DNA from: Parelaphostrongylus tenuis
Lineage: Eukaryota; Nematoda; Chromadorea; Rhabditida; Metastrongylidae
DNA: 64,000 nt
Direction: 5' to 3'
NCBI GenBank assembly: GCA_019055375.1
Contig: JAHQIW010001533.1
Location: 81,970 to 145,969 of the forward strand
Within the stretch, counting starts at the first letter, position 1. Every line of letters starts with the position of its first letter. Shown in pieces: positions 46,001 through 57,954 of the stretch. The position numbers and the translations under genes were made by a program. The notes beneath the pieces are model-generated. The model had not been told where the DNA came from and searched no databases. It saw only the letters and a list, made by a program, of their open reading frames with translations.

Positions 46001-46418
46001 ATCAAGCTTGAAACACATGTTCCGTACTACCCATTTGTAAAAACACCTGTTTTGATTGACGTAGTACGGCGTTGATTTTTTTATCTTCGGCATTTGCCAA
46101 AATTTTCAATTCCGACACGTTATTGAAAAGAAGGGTGCCGCCAAACAGCAACCAAGTCTGTCGGTCATGCATTTGCAAAGTAGTGAGTTTCTGATGAGAT
46201 TCTAGTTAAGACGAAAACCAATTGGTCTTTGGTTGTTCACTTCATTAGAATGCTGTGAAATTTTCCTCAGTAAAGTACAATTGGCAAATAGTCGTTTTTT
46301 TTTACCCATAAATTCTCCTAAAACGACAGCTGTGCCTTCGGCAACACTTAATTCTGCTAATCATCGACCGAGCATCGGAGACAGTACAATATGTGACTTT
46401 TTTTCGGAACTGTTCTAG
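46001..46418 (+). CDS. Possible terminal exons of a plus-strand gene
   Basis: Exon 46001-46060 follows an excellent acceptor (TTTTTGTCCTTTCACAG), is in phase 0 for 20 codons (KLETHVPYYPFVKTPVLID) and ends at GTAGTA. A 145 bp intron ends GATTCTAG, and exon 46206-46418 continues in phase 0 for 70 codons to TAG (LRRKPIGLWLF, later SPKTTAVPSATLNSANH and GDSTICDFFSELF). Both exons are phase 0-0, so agreement by chance is easier than usual. Upstream exons not resolved. No family recognised. Confidence 0.3.
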
Positions 46419-47447
46419 AAGCGTCGTGAAGCGTTTACTCAAATTTCACTTATACAATCGTCAAATTTGCAAACTTTGTTGAGTGTTTTCTTTCAAATGT
46501 AGTTCTTCCAGTAGTAACTTACTTTTTTCCACGTGATGGTATGTGAAATGAGAACTTCAGAAGTCTTCTCTCTGCGTTTGGCAAGATGACGAATCTAATT
46601 CATTAGAAATTCTGGCGCGTTAATTTTTATGTGATGTGTGCCAGGACGCAAACTGATTAAGCCATGTGATCAGAGAAAACTCAGAATGAAGACTCTCATC
46701 AAGTTTGATCTGTAATCCTCGAAGTTTTGAAGTGTGGTTGCTCGGAAATTTCAGCATGTTCTTCACATTTTCATTCAATAACAGATGTTTGCACTTTTGC
46801 TAGAAATGATATCAAAGATCTTTCCAAGTATGTTTGTTGGATAAAAAGTATAGAAACCATTTACATTTGCATTTTTATACAGCAGTTTGAATGAAAAGCA
46901 AAAACAATCGTTCAATTTCAACTAAAACTTAATGCCCTGCTATCCATTTGTAGAACAAGTGAGTATGATTCGAGACATTTAATCATCCGTATATAAACCA
47001 TTCGGCTCATTGTAACAGATACATTCAAGCATTTGTATTCAAGTCATTCGGTCAACTGTATCCGATGCATCTAGTCATTCGCAACGGAATTCCTCGCCTG
47101 TCAGTCTCGAAGCCATTTAGCCATTCGTACCAAAGTATTTCTTATACTCGCCCCCCTCATCACAGCGATTATGCAATAAAAGTAACACCAACATGAGCTG
47201 TTCGCCTTTATTCTGATTGCTGCTTTATGAAATGTTTCAAGTGTCTTGAAGATTTTGAAGTGATGAAATGAATATGGAAAGGGTCATAGTCGCAAGTGGC
47301 AAAAAAGTTCAAGCTGTTCGTAGATTTTCTGATCTTATGTGTCTTCCGAGTGGGGACGTTGAGCAGAAATTGAGTTGAAGGAGTCAAAGGATACTTGTAT
47401 GTTAGACGGCGACATATTTAAAAATCGATCTCATTTGTTGGACAGGA

Positions 47448-48489
47448 AATCATAGGAGTGTTAGTAATCATTCGAAAGCTTAAATCTCTGGCTACAACCT
47501 CACATTATCAGTTTTTCAAAACATCCTTGTATACCGCTGTAAAATTCAGAATAAAATTATGTTTCACACTCGTCTTCTGCCCTCAATTTTATCAAGCGTG
47601 TAGTTCGCTGGAAGTACGAAAAGCAGATCAATTTGATGAGGATTTTCCAAAATCAAATTATACTTTTTTTTGTTTCTGTCGAAGCGGTGAAAAAATCCCT
47701 ATTTGATTACCAGTATTTCAAGCGCGATCGATCGCCCCGCTCCGCCCCTGCCTCGCCACCCCGCTTCGTGATTTAACCGGTAAACAAGGTTGCCGAAAAT
47801 GTAAACTCTATCGATTTTTCCTGCTAAAGGGTATTTTCGGAGAATAAGCACAACGTTGGAATCATTGGAACTTAGGCCATCGAACGATTACTAATAGTCT
47901 AAAGAAAGAGCTCCATCCGGCGAGGTTCAAGCACAAATCTTTTCAATAGACCTCTTCATTGTTATTTGAGCCAACATGTCATGTGGTGCAGTAATGAGCT
48001 CTTGTATAGCAAGATACAAGCGTTTCGACCTTACAGTCTCGTCAGTCGGGCAGTACGTCGTTTTCAACCCTTTTAGCCAATCCTCTTGTGTGTGCTCCAG
48101 TCCCCACACTAAGAGTTATCGCAGACGAACGTTTTACACTGCAATTCAAGTGAAAATATCACCAAACATACAGTGTTTTACACTCGATTGCTATTTGGCT
48201 GATAATTTTCTTGAGATTATACTTTTATTTCAAATGTTTTCTTGAGACCGCGCTAGAATTTCGATAGATTTCTTCAATAGATGTGGGGATTGAAGAAACC
48301 ATAAGAGGATTGGCTAAGAAGGATTGAAAAAGATTTTGTCCACCGAAATAAGCGTGATAGATTAACACATGGTCGTGTGAGGCATTTTATCTTGGTTTTA
48401 ACAGCGCTATAAAAGAATATTAAAAATCGATCAAATAAGGCTCTAGCCAGCGATTAAAGCTTTCGAATAATTGCTAACACTCTCATGAA
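47448..48489. mobile_element. Foldback family B copy with a nested foldback
   Basis: Left arm near 47448-47560 (TAGTAATCATTCGAAAGC) pairs with the right arm near 48390-48489 (AGCTTTCGAATAATTGCTAA). Inside, 48000-48340 is a smaller inverted repeat (TAGCCAATCCTCTT against AAGAGGATTGGCTA) whose left end carries the CGTTTCGACCTTACAGTCTC motif of family A. So one foldback inserted into another. Confidence 0.65.
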
Positions 48490-48571
48490 AGTTCGTGTTC
48501 AGCGAATGAGATCGGATTATCAATTGGTAGCCGTCTGACGTATAAGTACCGTCAAAGTTTGATCCTTACAG

Positions 48572-48835
48572 TCACCTTCGTATTGCGATAACACTTTCAA
48601 GACGTCTGCCAAATGGTTGATTTTCTTCAGCCAAAAATCTGTCTTTGAAGATGTTTTAAGCCTTTTCGAGGCTGTTACGTTACATTCTGTTCATAATTTA
48701 CGTACGTTGCGACGATATCGCCATCATCAGAGGCGCTCACTGCCTATCATAGAGATGAGGTATCGAACAATAGTACGCTGTCACCAAGTGAAACCTTGGC
48801 TGCCAGAGTACCTACAGTCGATGCCCTGCAGCTGA
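48572..48835 (+). CDS. Possible terminal exon, 87 codons, basic protein end
   Basis: A strong acceptor (TTGATCCTTACAG) opens a phase-0 frame to TGA. The second half is near 50% GC and encodes a basic stretch (LRTLRRYRHHQRRSLPIIE, then RTIVRCHQVKPWLPEYL); the first half has SQKSVFEDVLSLFEAV. It lies just outside the foldback at 47448-48489. No upstream exon was found. Confidence 0.3.
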   Translation, partial: SPSYCDNTFKTSAKWLIFFSQKSVFEDVLSLFEAVTLHSVHNLRTLRRYRHHQRRSLPIIEMRYRTIVRCHQVKPWLPEYLQSMPCS

Positions 48836-49149
48836 TACGTCCAATATATATATATCTTTCATTTGACAACTTTTTAAAACCTCTTCATAACCACAAAAAC
48901 ACACATTTGAGACGTTAGAGTATCACGGACATATCTCCTAGAAACTTCATTTCCATGAATAATGTCTAACTAAAAAAAGCAGAACAGCAGCGACTGTGGT
49001 GACATCTTGTACTCGTTTGTCATTATAAGCTCCTTCATCATGTTTATATGAACTGTTGTTCTCCACAGTGCTGTCACTTGACCTTCCTCTTGTACTTAAG
49101 GAGCGCGTGAGTAACGCTTTAATTACAGATTTTCGCCTTGAGTTAGGTG

Positions 49150-49330
49150 CCTGGTGCAATCCCGAGTCTCGATCTCACCAAACTTTCTCTCTGTCATTGT
49201 GCGTGATGGGTAAATTAAAAACCAGGCTTCTCTGGGAAGACAACAGTACCAACTTGATGCATCGATGGATCATTAAAAGTCAATGTGTAGCCCACTACGC
49301 ATTCAGTAACTCCAGTAAGTAAAGTTCAGT
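49150..49330 (+). repeat. SINE-1 copy, plus strand, 3' part lost
   Basis: GAGTCTCGATCTCACC (B-box-like), then CAGGCTTCTCTGGGAAGACA and AAAGTCAATGTGTAGCCC follow family order. Confidence 0.6.
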
Positions 49331-51586
49331 AAGTAACAGTAACCATACTCGATCAGATCGTAAATATGTCGCAACTCTTATGGTTTAATTCACATCAAAT
49401 GCTTCATCCTCAATACTCATTTCGCCACTTCCAAAACTCGGTACACCGTTAGAATCTAAGGTTATTCCACTCTAGTGTAAACTGTGGCCATGCCATCGCT
49501 CGATTTTGACATTTCCACGAATTTCGTAGGAGACACCAATGAATCCTTGTAGGCCATTTTTCATCAAATAACGTGCGACTTCAAACAATTGGTTGAACTC
49601 AAACTGGTAGTGGTGCTCTTTTTGTTCTCCAAGCAATTGTCGTAATCAATACTACTATAAAGGCCTTCGTGTCGATGCTGTCCGACATTTGAGAATAATA
49701 TTTTACAGCTTGACAAGTGAGAACTCTGAGGATTAAAGTGTCTTATAGAGAAGTATTTTTGATATTTATGTAGAATTCACTTACTTCAATATCATTCGTT
49801 TCTTTGAAGAGTGTTATGTTGTCTTTCGTTCTAGAAAGTATTTAACGCAGAGCTTCTAACATTCTACCGTGAAAAAAATGAAAAAGTAATAGGAAGTGAT
49901 TCTATAGTAAACTCTGACGAGGATTTACGACTGGTCATCCAACATAACAATTCCTCGTGAGCCCACTGCAGGGCAAAGCGCCCTCATAGTATCTCCTCAT
50001 CTTCATTTACATTTTCTATCTCATTTTCGTCCCGTACTTTACTCTCAATCTCTCTCTCGCCCAGTTTATGTCATTCTTATCTTTCTTATCATTCTCAGCT
50101 TTATTTTTTTCCTCATTCTTCTTCTTGTTATTCTTATTTCCGGCTTTCTCCTTTTTGTCTTGTCAATATTATAATAGTATATGAGATATTATTGAAAAAT
50201 CCCACCGTGTTGTAATTTTCAGAATCCTTTTTGGTTCCGTTTGGCTATTATTTACATTTCTTCCCGTAGACTTCTTGATCATCGTGATCGTTGCCCACGC
50301 TGATATATTTTTCAGTGAAATTCGTCAGAATTCATGGTTTTCTGATTCTTCCGCTCTACTGTTTACTATTTACTTTACCAATACCTCAAAGATTCTATTG
50401 ATATTCTCAGCCTTCAAACCTTTGCGTTATTTCAATAAATCAATTGTCTAGGATTTTCCGTAGGATTTTCCTCATCTAGAGTTCTTAAGATGAGCGTGTC
50501 ATCCTGGAAAACAAAGGATCCTCCTCTGAAATTGTTTTTTGATTGTCTGAGACACGTGAGTGGCCTTGGCGTTGAAATCTATAAGTCTTTAGTTCCCAGC
50601 TGAATTGCTTACCAGCTTTATGTTGACGGCGAAAAATCCCAACAATGTAAAATCCAGCCAGACAATCGAAATTCCAGTTGTGATTCCCAAGTGATCCAAG
50701 TGGAAAACAAGAATTGCCAACTTTGTCATCTACAACTTTTCAAGCGATCTGTCACAATGACGAATATGTCATGTGGTTTATGATGTGACAGAATCGTCAA
50801 TGCTTTTTGTCCCTGGCAAATTAACATATAAATCATGCCCTGGTTTTGTCGACGACATTATTGAATGCAGTGGTTTTTTGAAATTACTTTAATATTCCAT
50901 CCCACTGGATTCGGCTGAGACAAAATCATTCCAAAGAATAACGGCTTTAGACTTTGAACCTGAATTATCAGAGCTTTCAAGAAGTAAACTACTAGAAAAC
51001 GTTTGCTGTGACTTAAAGAAGTAAAGTTGTAAAACTTCGTTTTACCTGTTTTAGCTGTAAGGCTTGATGAAGTAAAGTTGTGAGATACCCGTTTTAGTTG
51101 GCCAATCAACTGAAATAGTATTTCTTCGAACAGCTGACTACTTACTTGGCAAGTCCCTTGTGTTCAAAGTGAATGCCGCAATTGACGAATATTTCCCACT
51201 CAACTAGAACGTCACTCGTATGGCAGTATATCTCTTTGGAATCTCATAAAATCTATATTAGAGGGTCCACAGGCCGTTATTAGAGAAAGGCGATGGCTCT
51301 AATAATTGGTTGCGAGGACTGCCACTTTACGAGTATGTTTTTTCCATGATGGCAACGAGTTTTGGAAGTGGTACAGTTCTACCTTGGTCTTAATGAGCAA
51401 GCCTTGTCTCTACTTTGGTTTTTTTTGCGAACTTAGTAAGAATATAAAAGCCAGCTGTAAGTTGTGGTTCGATACCCTGAGCCACAATTCACCCATTGGA
51501 GATTGAAAAAATAATAAGATTCATCGCTTTTTTATGTTATCTGGGGACAAATGAAGAAACAACCCCTTTCGGTGGAGAAGATTTTT
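49331..51586. other. Gene-poor stretch with a pyrimidine tract
   Basis: 50000-50160 is strongly pyrimidine-rich on the plus strand. 50893-51045 is open on both strands and unresolved. 51015-51090 contains an imperfect duplication of GAAGTAAAGTTGT. A B-box-like GGTTCGATACC lies near 51466. Confidence 0.35.
50000..50160 (+). repeat. Polypyrimidine tract
   Basis: A long run of C and T with few purines (CTCAATCTCTCTCTCGCCC, later TTCTTCTTCTTG). It is of opposite polarity to the purine tract at 54060. Confidence 0.85.
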
Positions 51587-52236
51587 TCATAGGAATATTA
51601 GTAGTAATACGATAGCTAAAATCTCTGGCTGCTTCGCTACGTAACACTTTTTTGAAGAAGCCATTTTACAAAGTTGCAGCAGAAAGAAAATATTTGTGTC
51701 CCACATACGCCTATTCATTACAGAACAGAACTGCTCTTGGAATTATGAGTAATCATTCAATAGCGTAGAATTCCACAATACCAACACTATAGTTATTCTC
51801 TGTAAAGACCGTTTCACTGGCAGTGTGGCAGGGGAAATAAGATCCAGTTCCACATACGCGGCGTACCTGCACGTCGACTTTTGTGTGTGTTGGGTATGTA
51901 CTGGACGTCATTCGATGTGACGTTCCGCTATCGATCCATCGATTGCGTTAGCGCGTTACCCGTGTGGCGTGTGGTTTTTGCTATTGAATTTGAAATTTTT
52001 TCTCCGCCTGGGAAGAAACTCCAAATATAACGTATAATTCTGATACTACAAGATTTTGTCTGCACTTAGGCTCTTCTTGCTTCCAGCAAAGTACAAATAA
52101 AAGCGCGCGGCCGGTGAGGAGCATAATTTTATTTTCAATGCTACAGCGTTCTAAAAGAGTCTTTACAAAAAAAGCATGTAGCGCAGCGAACCGAGATTTA
52201 AACTTCCGAATGATTGCTAACACTCTAATGATTAAT
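51587..52236. mobile_element. Foldback family B, third copy
   Basis: Left arm CATAGGAATATTAGTAGTAA and right arm ATTGCTAACACTCTAATG pair, followed inward by AAATCTCTGGCTG against its complement. The size, about 650 bp, matches the copy at 6508. Confidence 0.65.
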
Positions 52237-52960
52237 TGTTGATCAGTGGAAGAAGTCGTTTCTCCATTTGATCCCGGATAACATGAAAGAACCGGTTGAT
52301 CAAGCGGTGAAATTCGCCATACGCTGAATATGCTATTGGTACACAGCATTATTTGAGCAGTAGCTCCACTTAGATGCTATGATTCCTGAAAAGCAGCGTC
52401 ATACACTGAGTTTAGAGTTCCAGATTTAGTTATCCGGGCATGACGCTGATTTGCCGTTGTTTTACTAGCTTCAATGTCTCCAATGGAATTAGTGGTCCAG
52501 TGATTGGTGCCACTAATTCCATTGAAGACAAAGATTTCCCCGCCAGCTCAACGAGATATAAATGGGAAAGTTTTACGAAGGCTCAAGTTCGTCAAATCTA
52601 AGAAAAAAAGAACTTTTCCTCAATAAAAAAAAATAGAGACGGATAGCCGCTCCCGATGATAGGTCTCAAAGGCACCTTCTTTCGAAATCAGCAAAAAGAG
52701 GCATTTGAGCGCCTAAACGTCTATCAATGTCGTCCGGCAGCCGACAACAGAATCAACAGCTACGTCGAGATCCCGAAGATTTCCACGAAATTTCATGACA
52801 TGGAGGGAAAGATAGAACGAGAATAATTGTATATCTTGCTCAGCACGTTTGAAAACTTTCAGTCATTCAAAATCTGTTATATACCTTTTAGCTTTCATTC
52901 GATTGATATTACAGACCTCGCTCAAATCAATATATAATTTGACAGTATATCTTGAGCCTT
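52237..52960. other. Spacer with a short inverted repeat
   Basis: 52475-52530 holds TCCAATGGAATTAGTGG and its complement CCACTAATTCCATTGAAG around a 10 base gap. Otherwise nothing recognised. Confidence 0.5.
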
Positions 52961-52964
52961 TAAT

Positions 52965-53305
52965 GAGGTCTGTTTGGCACTTATACAGTGCCAAACACGT
53001 GTTTCGGCATTATAGTCTCATCAGTAGAACGCTGCCATTCGGTTCGGCCAGTCATTTGGCAGAGCATATCTCTTACACATAAGGGAATCGAAGTAGAATT
53101 ATTTCAAATCATCGAATGTAGACGATAAAATCCCACAATATTGCAATGACTAGCAATCGACCTCTCATGGCTGACAAAATATAGTGGGAATATCTCTCTG
53201 CAAGGGGATTGGCTGAACTGAAAAGCACCGTCCTACTCATGGGGCTGTGATGCCGGAACACGTGTTTGGCACTGCATAAGTGCTCTAACAGATCTCATGA
53301 AAGGG
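52965..53305. mobile_element. Foldback family A, complete copy
   Basis: Arms: GAGGTCTGTTTGGCACTTAT with AACACGTGTTTCGGC on the left; GCCGGAACACGTGTTTGGCA and AACAGATCTCATG on the right. No ORF inside beyond chance. Confidence 0.85.
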
Positions 53306-53413
53306 TCAAGATATGTTATCGGATTGCAAATATATTTTTGACTTCTTCATACAATCCATCATCACAATTTATGTACGGATCCCTCATTTCTTGCATCTAA
53401 TTCGTATCCTCAC

Positions 53414-53534
53414 AATCATTGTCCACGAAGGCCTTCGCATATTTCACTTGTTGCTTTGGTTGTTGCGTGAGAATCCCCTCTTCAGTATAATTTGCACATA
53501 ATATTACCGATTGTCCATGTAGGCTCGGAGGTAG
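53414..53534 (-). CDS. Possible internal exon, uncharacterised
   Basis: The minus strand after ACCTTAGTTCAG is open for 40 codons and one base, ending at GTGAGG. The peptide is hydrophilic (QLPPSLHGQSVILCANYTEE, then KQQVKYAKAFVDND) with an NYT glycosylation-like site. GC is about 45%, above its flanks. No neighbouring exon was linked. Confidence 0.3.
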
Positions 53535-53885
53535 CTGAACTAAGGTTTACCCTTAAGCGTTCGTTGACTGATCGCAAAGAAATGTTGAGGGAGAAGATTG
53601 AACTGGTGCTGTGCTTATCACTTGCTTTCTGATGCACATTATCACTAACCACTGCTCCACTCGAGCTCCAAATCTGTTCCGGATGTAATATTCATGAATA
53701 CAAAAATCTTTTACCTATGCAAAATTATACTCACAATATCTTTACCCGTTTGTTATAACTCATCAGCAAATTTGCATTTTTTGATAGCTAGGCGAGTGGT
53801 AAGTTCCAGAATGGTCGTTTCGTAGCGAACTGATTTTAGAATACGCTGTTGAACGACCTCTACGTACTTGTGGATAACCGCTCAT

Positions 53886-53945
53886 TATATATATATAATA
53901 TATATATTATATATATATATGCATATATATGCACATATATATGTA
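53886..53945. repeat. AT microsatellite
   Basis: TATATA repeats with GCATATATATGCACATA interruptions. Confidence 0.95.
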
Positions 53946-54059
53946 TCTATGCATATTGGATAACAGTCTTTTCTGAATATCATTCCTCAAGGTTTAGTAA
54001 CTTATTCGACATTTGGATAACCATTTCTAAAGACAGACAGGAAGGACAGATAAAGAGAT

Positions 54060-54165
54060 AAACAGGAGAGAGAGAGAGGGAACGGCGAAAACGAGAACAA
54101 GAGAAAAAAGAAAAAGAGAGAAAATGAAGGAAAATGGGAAGCAAAAAGGGAGAGAGAGAAAGCTT
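54060..54165 (+). repeat. Polypurine tract
   Basis: About 100 bases almost entirely of A and G (AACAGGAGAGAGAGAGAGGG at the start). Opposite in polarity to the tract at 50000-50160. Confidence 0.9.
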
Positions 54166-55035
54166 ACGGATTACATCCTATGCAGCCTTTTAGTTCCTCG
54201 TTTTGCATTTCTTAGTTCTTCCATTTTTTCCCGATGTAGAGAATTTCGAGCATTTACTTTTTCATCCAGGTACCGTAACAAACGACGCCCAAAAGTGTAA
54301 CTATGTCAACCTTGTGCTGTTCTCATTTTCATATTAATAATTACGAATTCACTTCGAGTCGACATCATATCGTTGACAGACGTTGCTAGTCTTCCCTATC
54401 GATATTCCTGAAATAAACGTTGAATTTTATCCCTAGGAAGGTCGTGCACACTTTTGTTTGCTGAATAGCCGATGAATTTCCATTTTTATTTTGTCAAAAA
54501 ACGATTTAGGAAGTGGAGTTCTACTTCATAAATATTTACTAGTGTTCATGTGCATTTTTTCCACTTTATCCAATGTTTTCACTTTTCTTAACTTGTTACT
54601 AGTTAGTTAACAGCTATCCATTGTACAAATCTTAAACGATGAGCTTATTAATGAGACGTCTCTGAATATGAAGCGTTTTCAAAGTAATTGAATTCATCAG
54701 ACATTATTTTACAATTACCCCTCAAACTCTCTTTAATTTCCTTTGGAAAAATTAGCCAAAGCCTTCATGCAAAATTGTAAAATAGGCAGAAACAGTGACA
54801 GCAGCAAGGTAAATCAAAGGATGGGTGAGAGAAAAGAATCACCAATGTTTGATGGCGTCGTGTGAGCGATTGCCCTGAAAGGCACAGTAGACGTTTAAGA
54901 CCGTAGAAAAATCCAAGTCATATTTATACATCACGCTGGCCCTAGCCGTTAGAAATACGATTTAGGTAGTAGATAGAAAACCAACTATCTTATTAGGGCT
55001 TCTTTTAATGAATAACATCCTTTATGGAACGTACA
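54166..55035. other. Gene-poor AT-rich stretch
   Basis: Nothing recognised. Confidence 0.4.
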
Positions 55036-55039
55036 ACAA

Positions 55040-55384
55040 TATTAGCTAATACTTGAAAAGTAGGCTCTGGTAAAAACTGACGAAAATATTGTATCAACTG
55101 TATCACCTGTCGTCCCGTTGATCGTCGAGTGACTCGAGCGGGCATCAGCAACACTTCCATTTTTCCCTATCGCGTGCTGGAATAGCCCAGTGGGTCTTCC
55201 TCGCTCTGGGAAATCGTTGAGCATCATATCTTTGTTCTAGTCTTTTCGTAAAGAAATTGGACCATTAGGTCGATGGTGTTCCTGTAGAGCGCTTGATATC
55301 CCGAGGAATCCAGTCGCTAACGGCTCTCGTCCATCGGTTGTCGTTGAAGCGCATCACGTGTCCGGTCCACCTTATTTTCGATAT
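55040..55384 (-). pseudogene. Third RTE fragment, C-terminal region only
   Basis: The minus strand reads KIRWTGHVMRFNDNRWTRAV, then a D-W-I-P-R-D-I-K-R block, FFTKRLEQRYDAQRFP and KTHWAIPARDREKWK, closely following the C-terminal region of the RTE type at 12216-15165. Two in-frame stops interrupt it. It is severely 5'-truncated and the best preserved of the three copies, so probably the youngest. Confidence 0.85.
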
Positions 55385-55507
55385 ACAAAAATACTGTAGA
55401 GATGAAAATAGTTTCGTTTTTCGTATAAACTTATACCGGTGAGAAAGGCGCAGTGATATATGATATTTCGCCCAGTTATACGTCCAACTTGTTAAGTATG
55501 GAATTTG

Positions 55508-55575
55508 CTACCAGGTCATTCTCGCAAACTCCTTATATGGAAGTTGGTACCAGGTCATTCCCGCAAACTCCTTAA
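55508..55575 (+). repeat. Tandem duplication of about 41 bp
   Basis: TACCAGGTCATTCTCGCAAA and TACCAGGTCATTCCCGCAAA begin two adjacent units that both run to ACTCCTTA. Confidence 0.9.
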
Positions 55576-56094
55576 TCATATGATTTGTGATTGTTTGTGA
55601 TAGAGACCTAGCAAAGCTTTGCTACTGTTGTGTAACGAAACATCGAAATCCACAAGAGGTGGCCGAATTCGCAAGCAAAAACTGATGGATGATGGATGAG
55701 AGAAAACGAATAGAATTGAAGAGGCGTTGAAATTCGCGTAGTGATGTCCTATCGTCCAAAACAAAATATATCAAGTGAACTGGTAAAAATAGTTCTGTTA
55801 AGCGCATTTCCTTTGAAATTCTTCCATTCCACATGTGAATGATATGAAGACGATTTAACTATCGTAGCAACTCATTCAGTTCATTGTACCTCACTTATCA
55901 AGATTCTTCTGTTCTACTAATCTTCTCTAAATACTGTGCTCTGAAGTGATTTTATATTGACTGTTCACATTCCAATGTGTTTTGTTCACTTGTTTTGTCG
56001 CGTGACTCGGAAATGTCAAAAACGAATTGCTTCAAAAATCAAGACGACATAGAAATTCAGTGTTTTTTCCTGTAAGCAGTTCCGTGTTAGTATT

Positions 56095-56215
56095 GATAAA
56101 AGTTATTAAATACCATCGCATTGTAATCTAATAATAATACAGTGGCTGACGTTTCGGCGAGTCTCATCTTCTTCAGAGTCGGGATTTGTCAAATTGATCT
56201 GCAATTCGCTTAGTC
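56095..56215 (-). repeat. Element D fragment
   Basis: The minus strand reads CTCTGAAGAAGATGAGACTC then GCCGAAACGTCAGCCAC, matching the 3' end of the copy at 44390-44665. Confidence 0.55.
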
Positions 56216-56853
56216 AAACACTGTCCCATAATGAAGTTCTTACTATACGCTCCCAAGATTTGTTTAAAACGTCCATTATATCTAATAAAATGCTATTTCA
56301 TCAACTGCGGAACTGCTTATTAGGAAAGAAACAGTTTTTTCAACTAAACTGAGGCTAGTAAATGGTCGGTTCTGCGCGAAAGGATTTTGTAATTTGCGAA
56401 TGTGCCATAAATGCAAGTTGAATTTTCCAAATTACGGTACCAATTATTTGTCGACGTCTTTTTTGAGTAGCCAAATATCGATAATCGTCGTCAACTAGAT
56501 GTCTAAATTGCATGCCCAATTGGTCTATAAATGACTAAACGACACTTTGAACTCGGTTTTTTTTCATCAGACTCGCTATTGCTTGTAGTATTTTCGATGT
56601 GATTGGCCGTTGTGCCCATAAAGCAGAATGCATCAGTCTGTTTTCATCGAATATTCGGAGTGTTTACGTTTTTCACAATGAAATGTCGAAATCTGGAATT
56701 GAGCAACCTAAGTGCATGTGAACTCTTGAATAATTATAGTAATAGTAGAGTGATATTGAATAAACAATAATAACAGACAATAACGTCAATGAGAATTATA
56801 GCGGACAAAAATAGTGAAAATATTAATTAATAATATTTTTAGTAATGATATTA

Positions 56854-57203
56854 CTAAAAGGAAGGTAGCGCTGTAGCAGTGATACTTTTTTTTTTTGCAC
56901 GAAAGGCGAAAGAAACCCACATTATGGCTGAGATCCGACCAAGCTCTCCAAATACTACTTTTTTGAGGTTATAGAATTGTTTGCCTATCTGGAAACTACT
57001 AATTCCCCGATTCGACGTGGGAAGCGGTCTGCCATGGCTATCCCACGCTTTTACATGTAATCGACTTCCAGTTATCAACGACATTCATGAGCGAAACTCC
57101 TTCAGCAGAAGTTGATTTATACTTATAAAGTTCTGAAAGTTTTTGAATGATTAACGTAAAGGAAAGAGCACGAACAAAGGTACAACAAGTTTCAAAATCC
57201 AAA
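56854..57203 (-). CDS. 3' end of a minus-strand gene model, two exons
   Basis: Exon 57055-57203 follows GCTTTATGTAG, is entered in phase 2 and runs 49 codons (FETCCTFVRALSFTLIIQK, then SAEGVSLMNVVDNWKSIT) to a GTAAAA donor in phase 1. Exon 56854-56927 (acceptor GGATCTCAG) continues 23 codons (IMWVSFAFRAKKKSITATA) to TAG. An alternative is a single 76-codon ATG frame (MSLITGSRLHVKAWDSHG) across 56854-57084 in another frame; only one can be right. No family recognised. Confidence 0.3.
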
Positions 57204-57274
57204 CTACATAAAGCACATTGTCATATAAACAAATTATAATGAAAATATCAAACATAATATCAATAGCAGCCTGC

Positions 57275-57650
57275 GAGCGGCAGTGTCGCCCGCTTCATCA
57301 GTGGTCCGCGCTCCACACTGAATCCTTCTTTATAGCATGGATGGGCAGACGTTATTTATGATGTGGCACGTGATTGTGCTATCACCATTTTTTCAGTCGG
57401 AAATCTCGACATATTCACTGCCAGCCGTGATAACACGATCACTTGCTATCACTATGAGTACCGTCTCCTCAACCCTGCTATGAAGTAGAGTTGAGCGTGG
57501 GACGCGGGTCACCGATGAAGCTAACGGCACCCCCGGAACATACGTATGGCTCTGAGGTACCAACCTCGAAAAGGCTCTAAACATTCTCATAGACTATATT
57601 GAATGTTTAAAGCGAGGTTTAAAAACAGTCGATGAGGTGGATTAGCAGTA
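57275..57650. mobile_element. Foldback family C copy
   Basis: GTGTCGCCCGCTTCATCAG and a later CGCGGGTCACCGATGAAGC form imperfect inverted ends, and a compact hairpin (AACCTCGAAAAGG, AAACATTC with GAATGTTT, CGAGGTTT) closes it. Matches 43200-43545. Confidence 0.6.
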
Positions 57651-57689
57651 ATAATGACAGTAGTTTTATACGATTACACCTTTAATAAC

Positions 57690-57925
57690 CTGCCTCACAA
57701 TTTTCTCTTTTTCCACTGTGCCGATCCCAGTACTTCTAGCATTCAATCCGTTTTCGTCTTCTTCATGAACGTCATAGAGCACTGCTCGAGCAAATTTCCT
57801 TCCAATTTCGAAGATAACCAGACGAGTAAATTCGTTTTTGATCGTAGGAGAGTGTTGAGGGCTAAACATCAGCTCCACGCTGGGCCCTGCATCACAACCA
57901 CTCGGCTATACCTCCTCCCCCTCAA
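57690..57925 (-). repeat. SINE-3 copy with tRNA-like head, minus strand
   Basis: The minus strand begins GGTATAGCCGAGTGGTTGTG (A box), passes GCGTGGAGCTGATGTTTAGC (degenerate B box) and ends in the CGAAAACGGATTGAATGCTA to GGGATCGGCACAG body and tail. Confidence 0.8.
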
Positions 57926-57954
57926 ATTGATAGAAGTAGTCATAATAATATCGA

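Noticed and set aside
47458..47706. 82-codon plus-strand frame
   Set aside because: It is the terminal inverted repeat of foldback family B and recurs, broken, in the other copies.
48947..49159. 70-codon minus-strand frame ending in a hydrophobic stretch
   Set aside because: It overlaps a plus-strand open frame and the edge of a SINE; no splice partner.
50858..51109. 83-codon minus-strand frame
   Set aside because: The plus strand has a hydrophilic 42-codon frame across the same bases, and neither has a usable acceptor.
53849..54061. Tyr/Ile-rich open frame
   Set aside because: It is the translation of the AT microsatellite.
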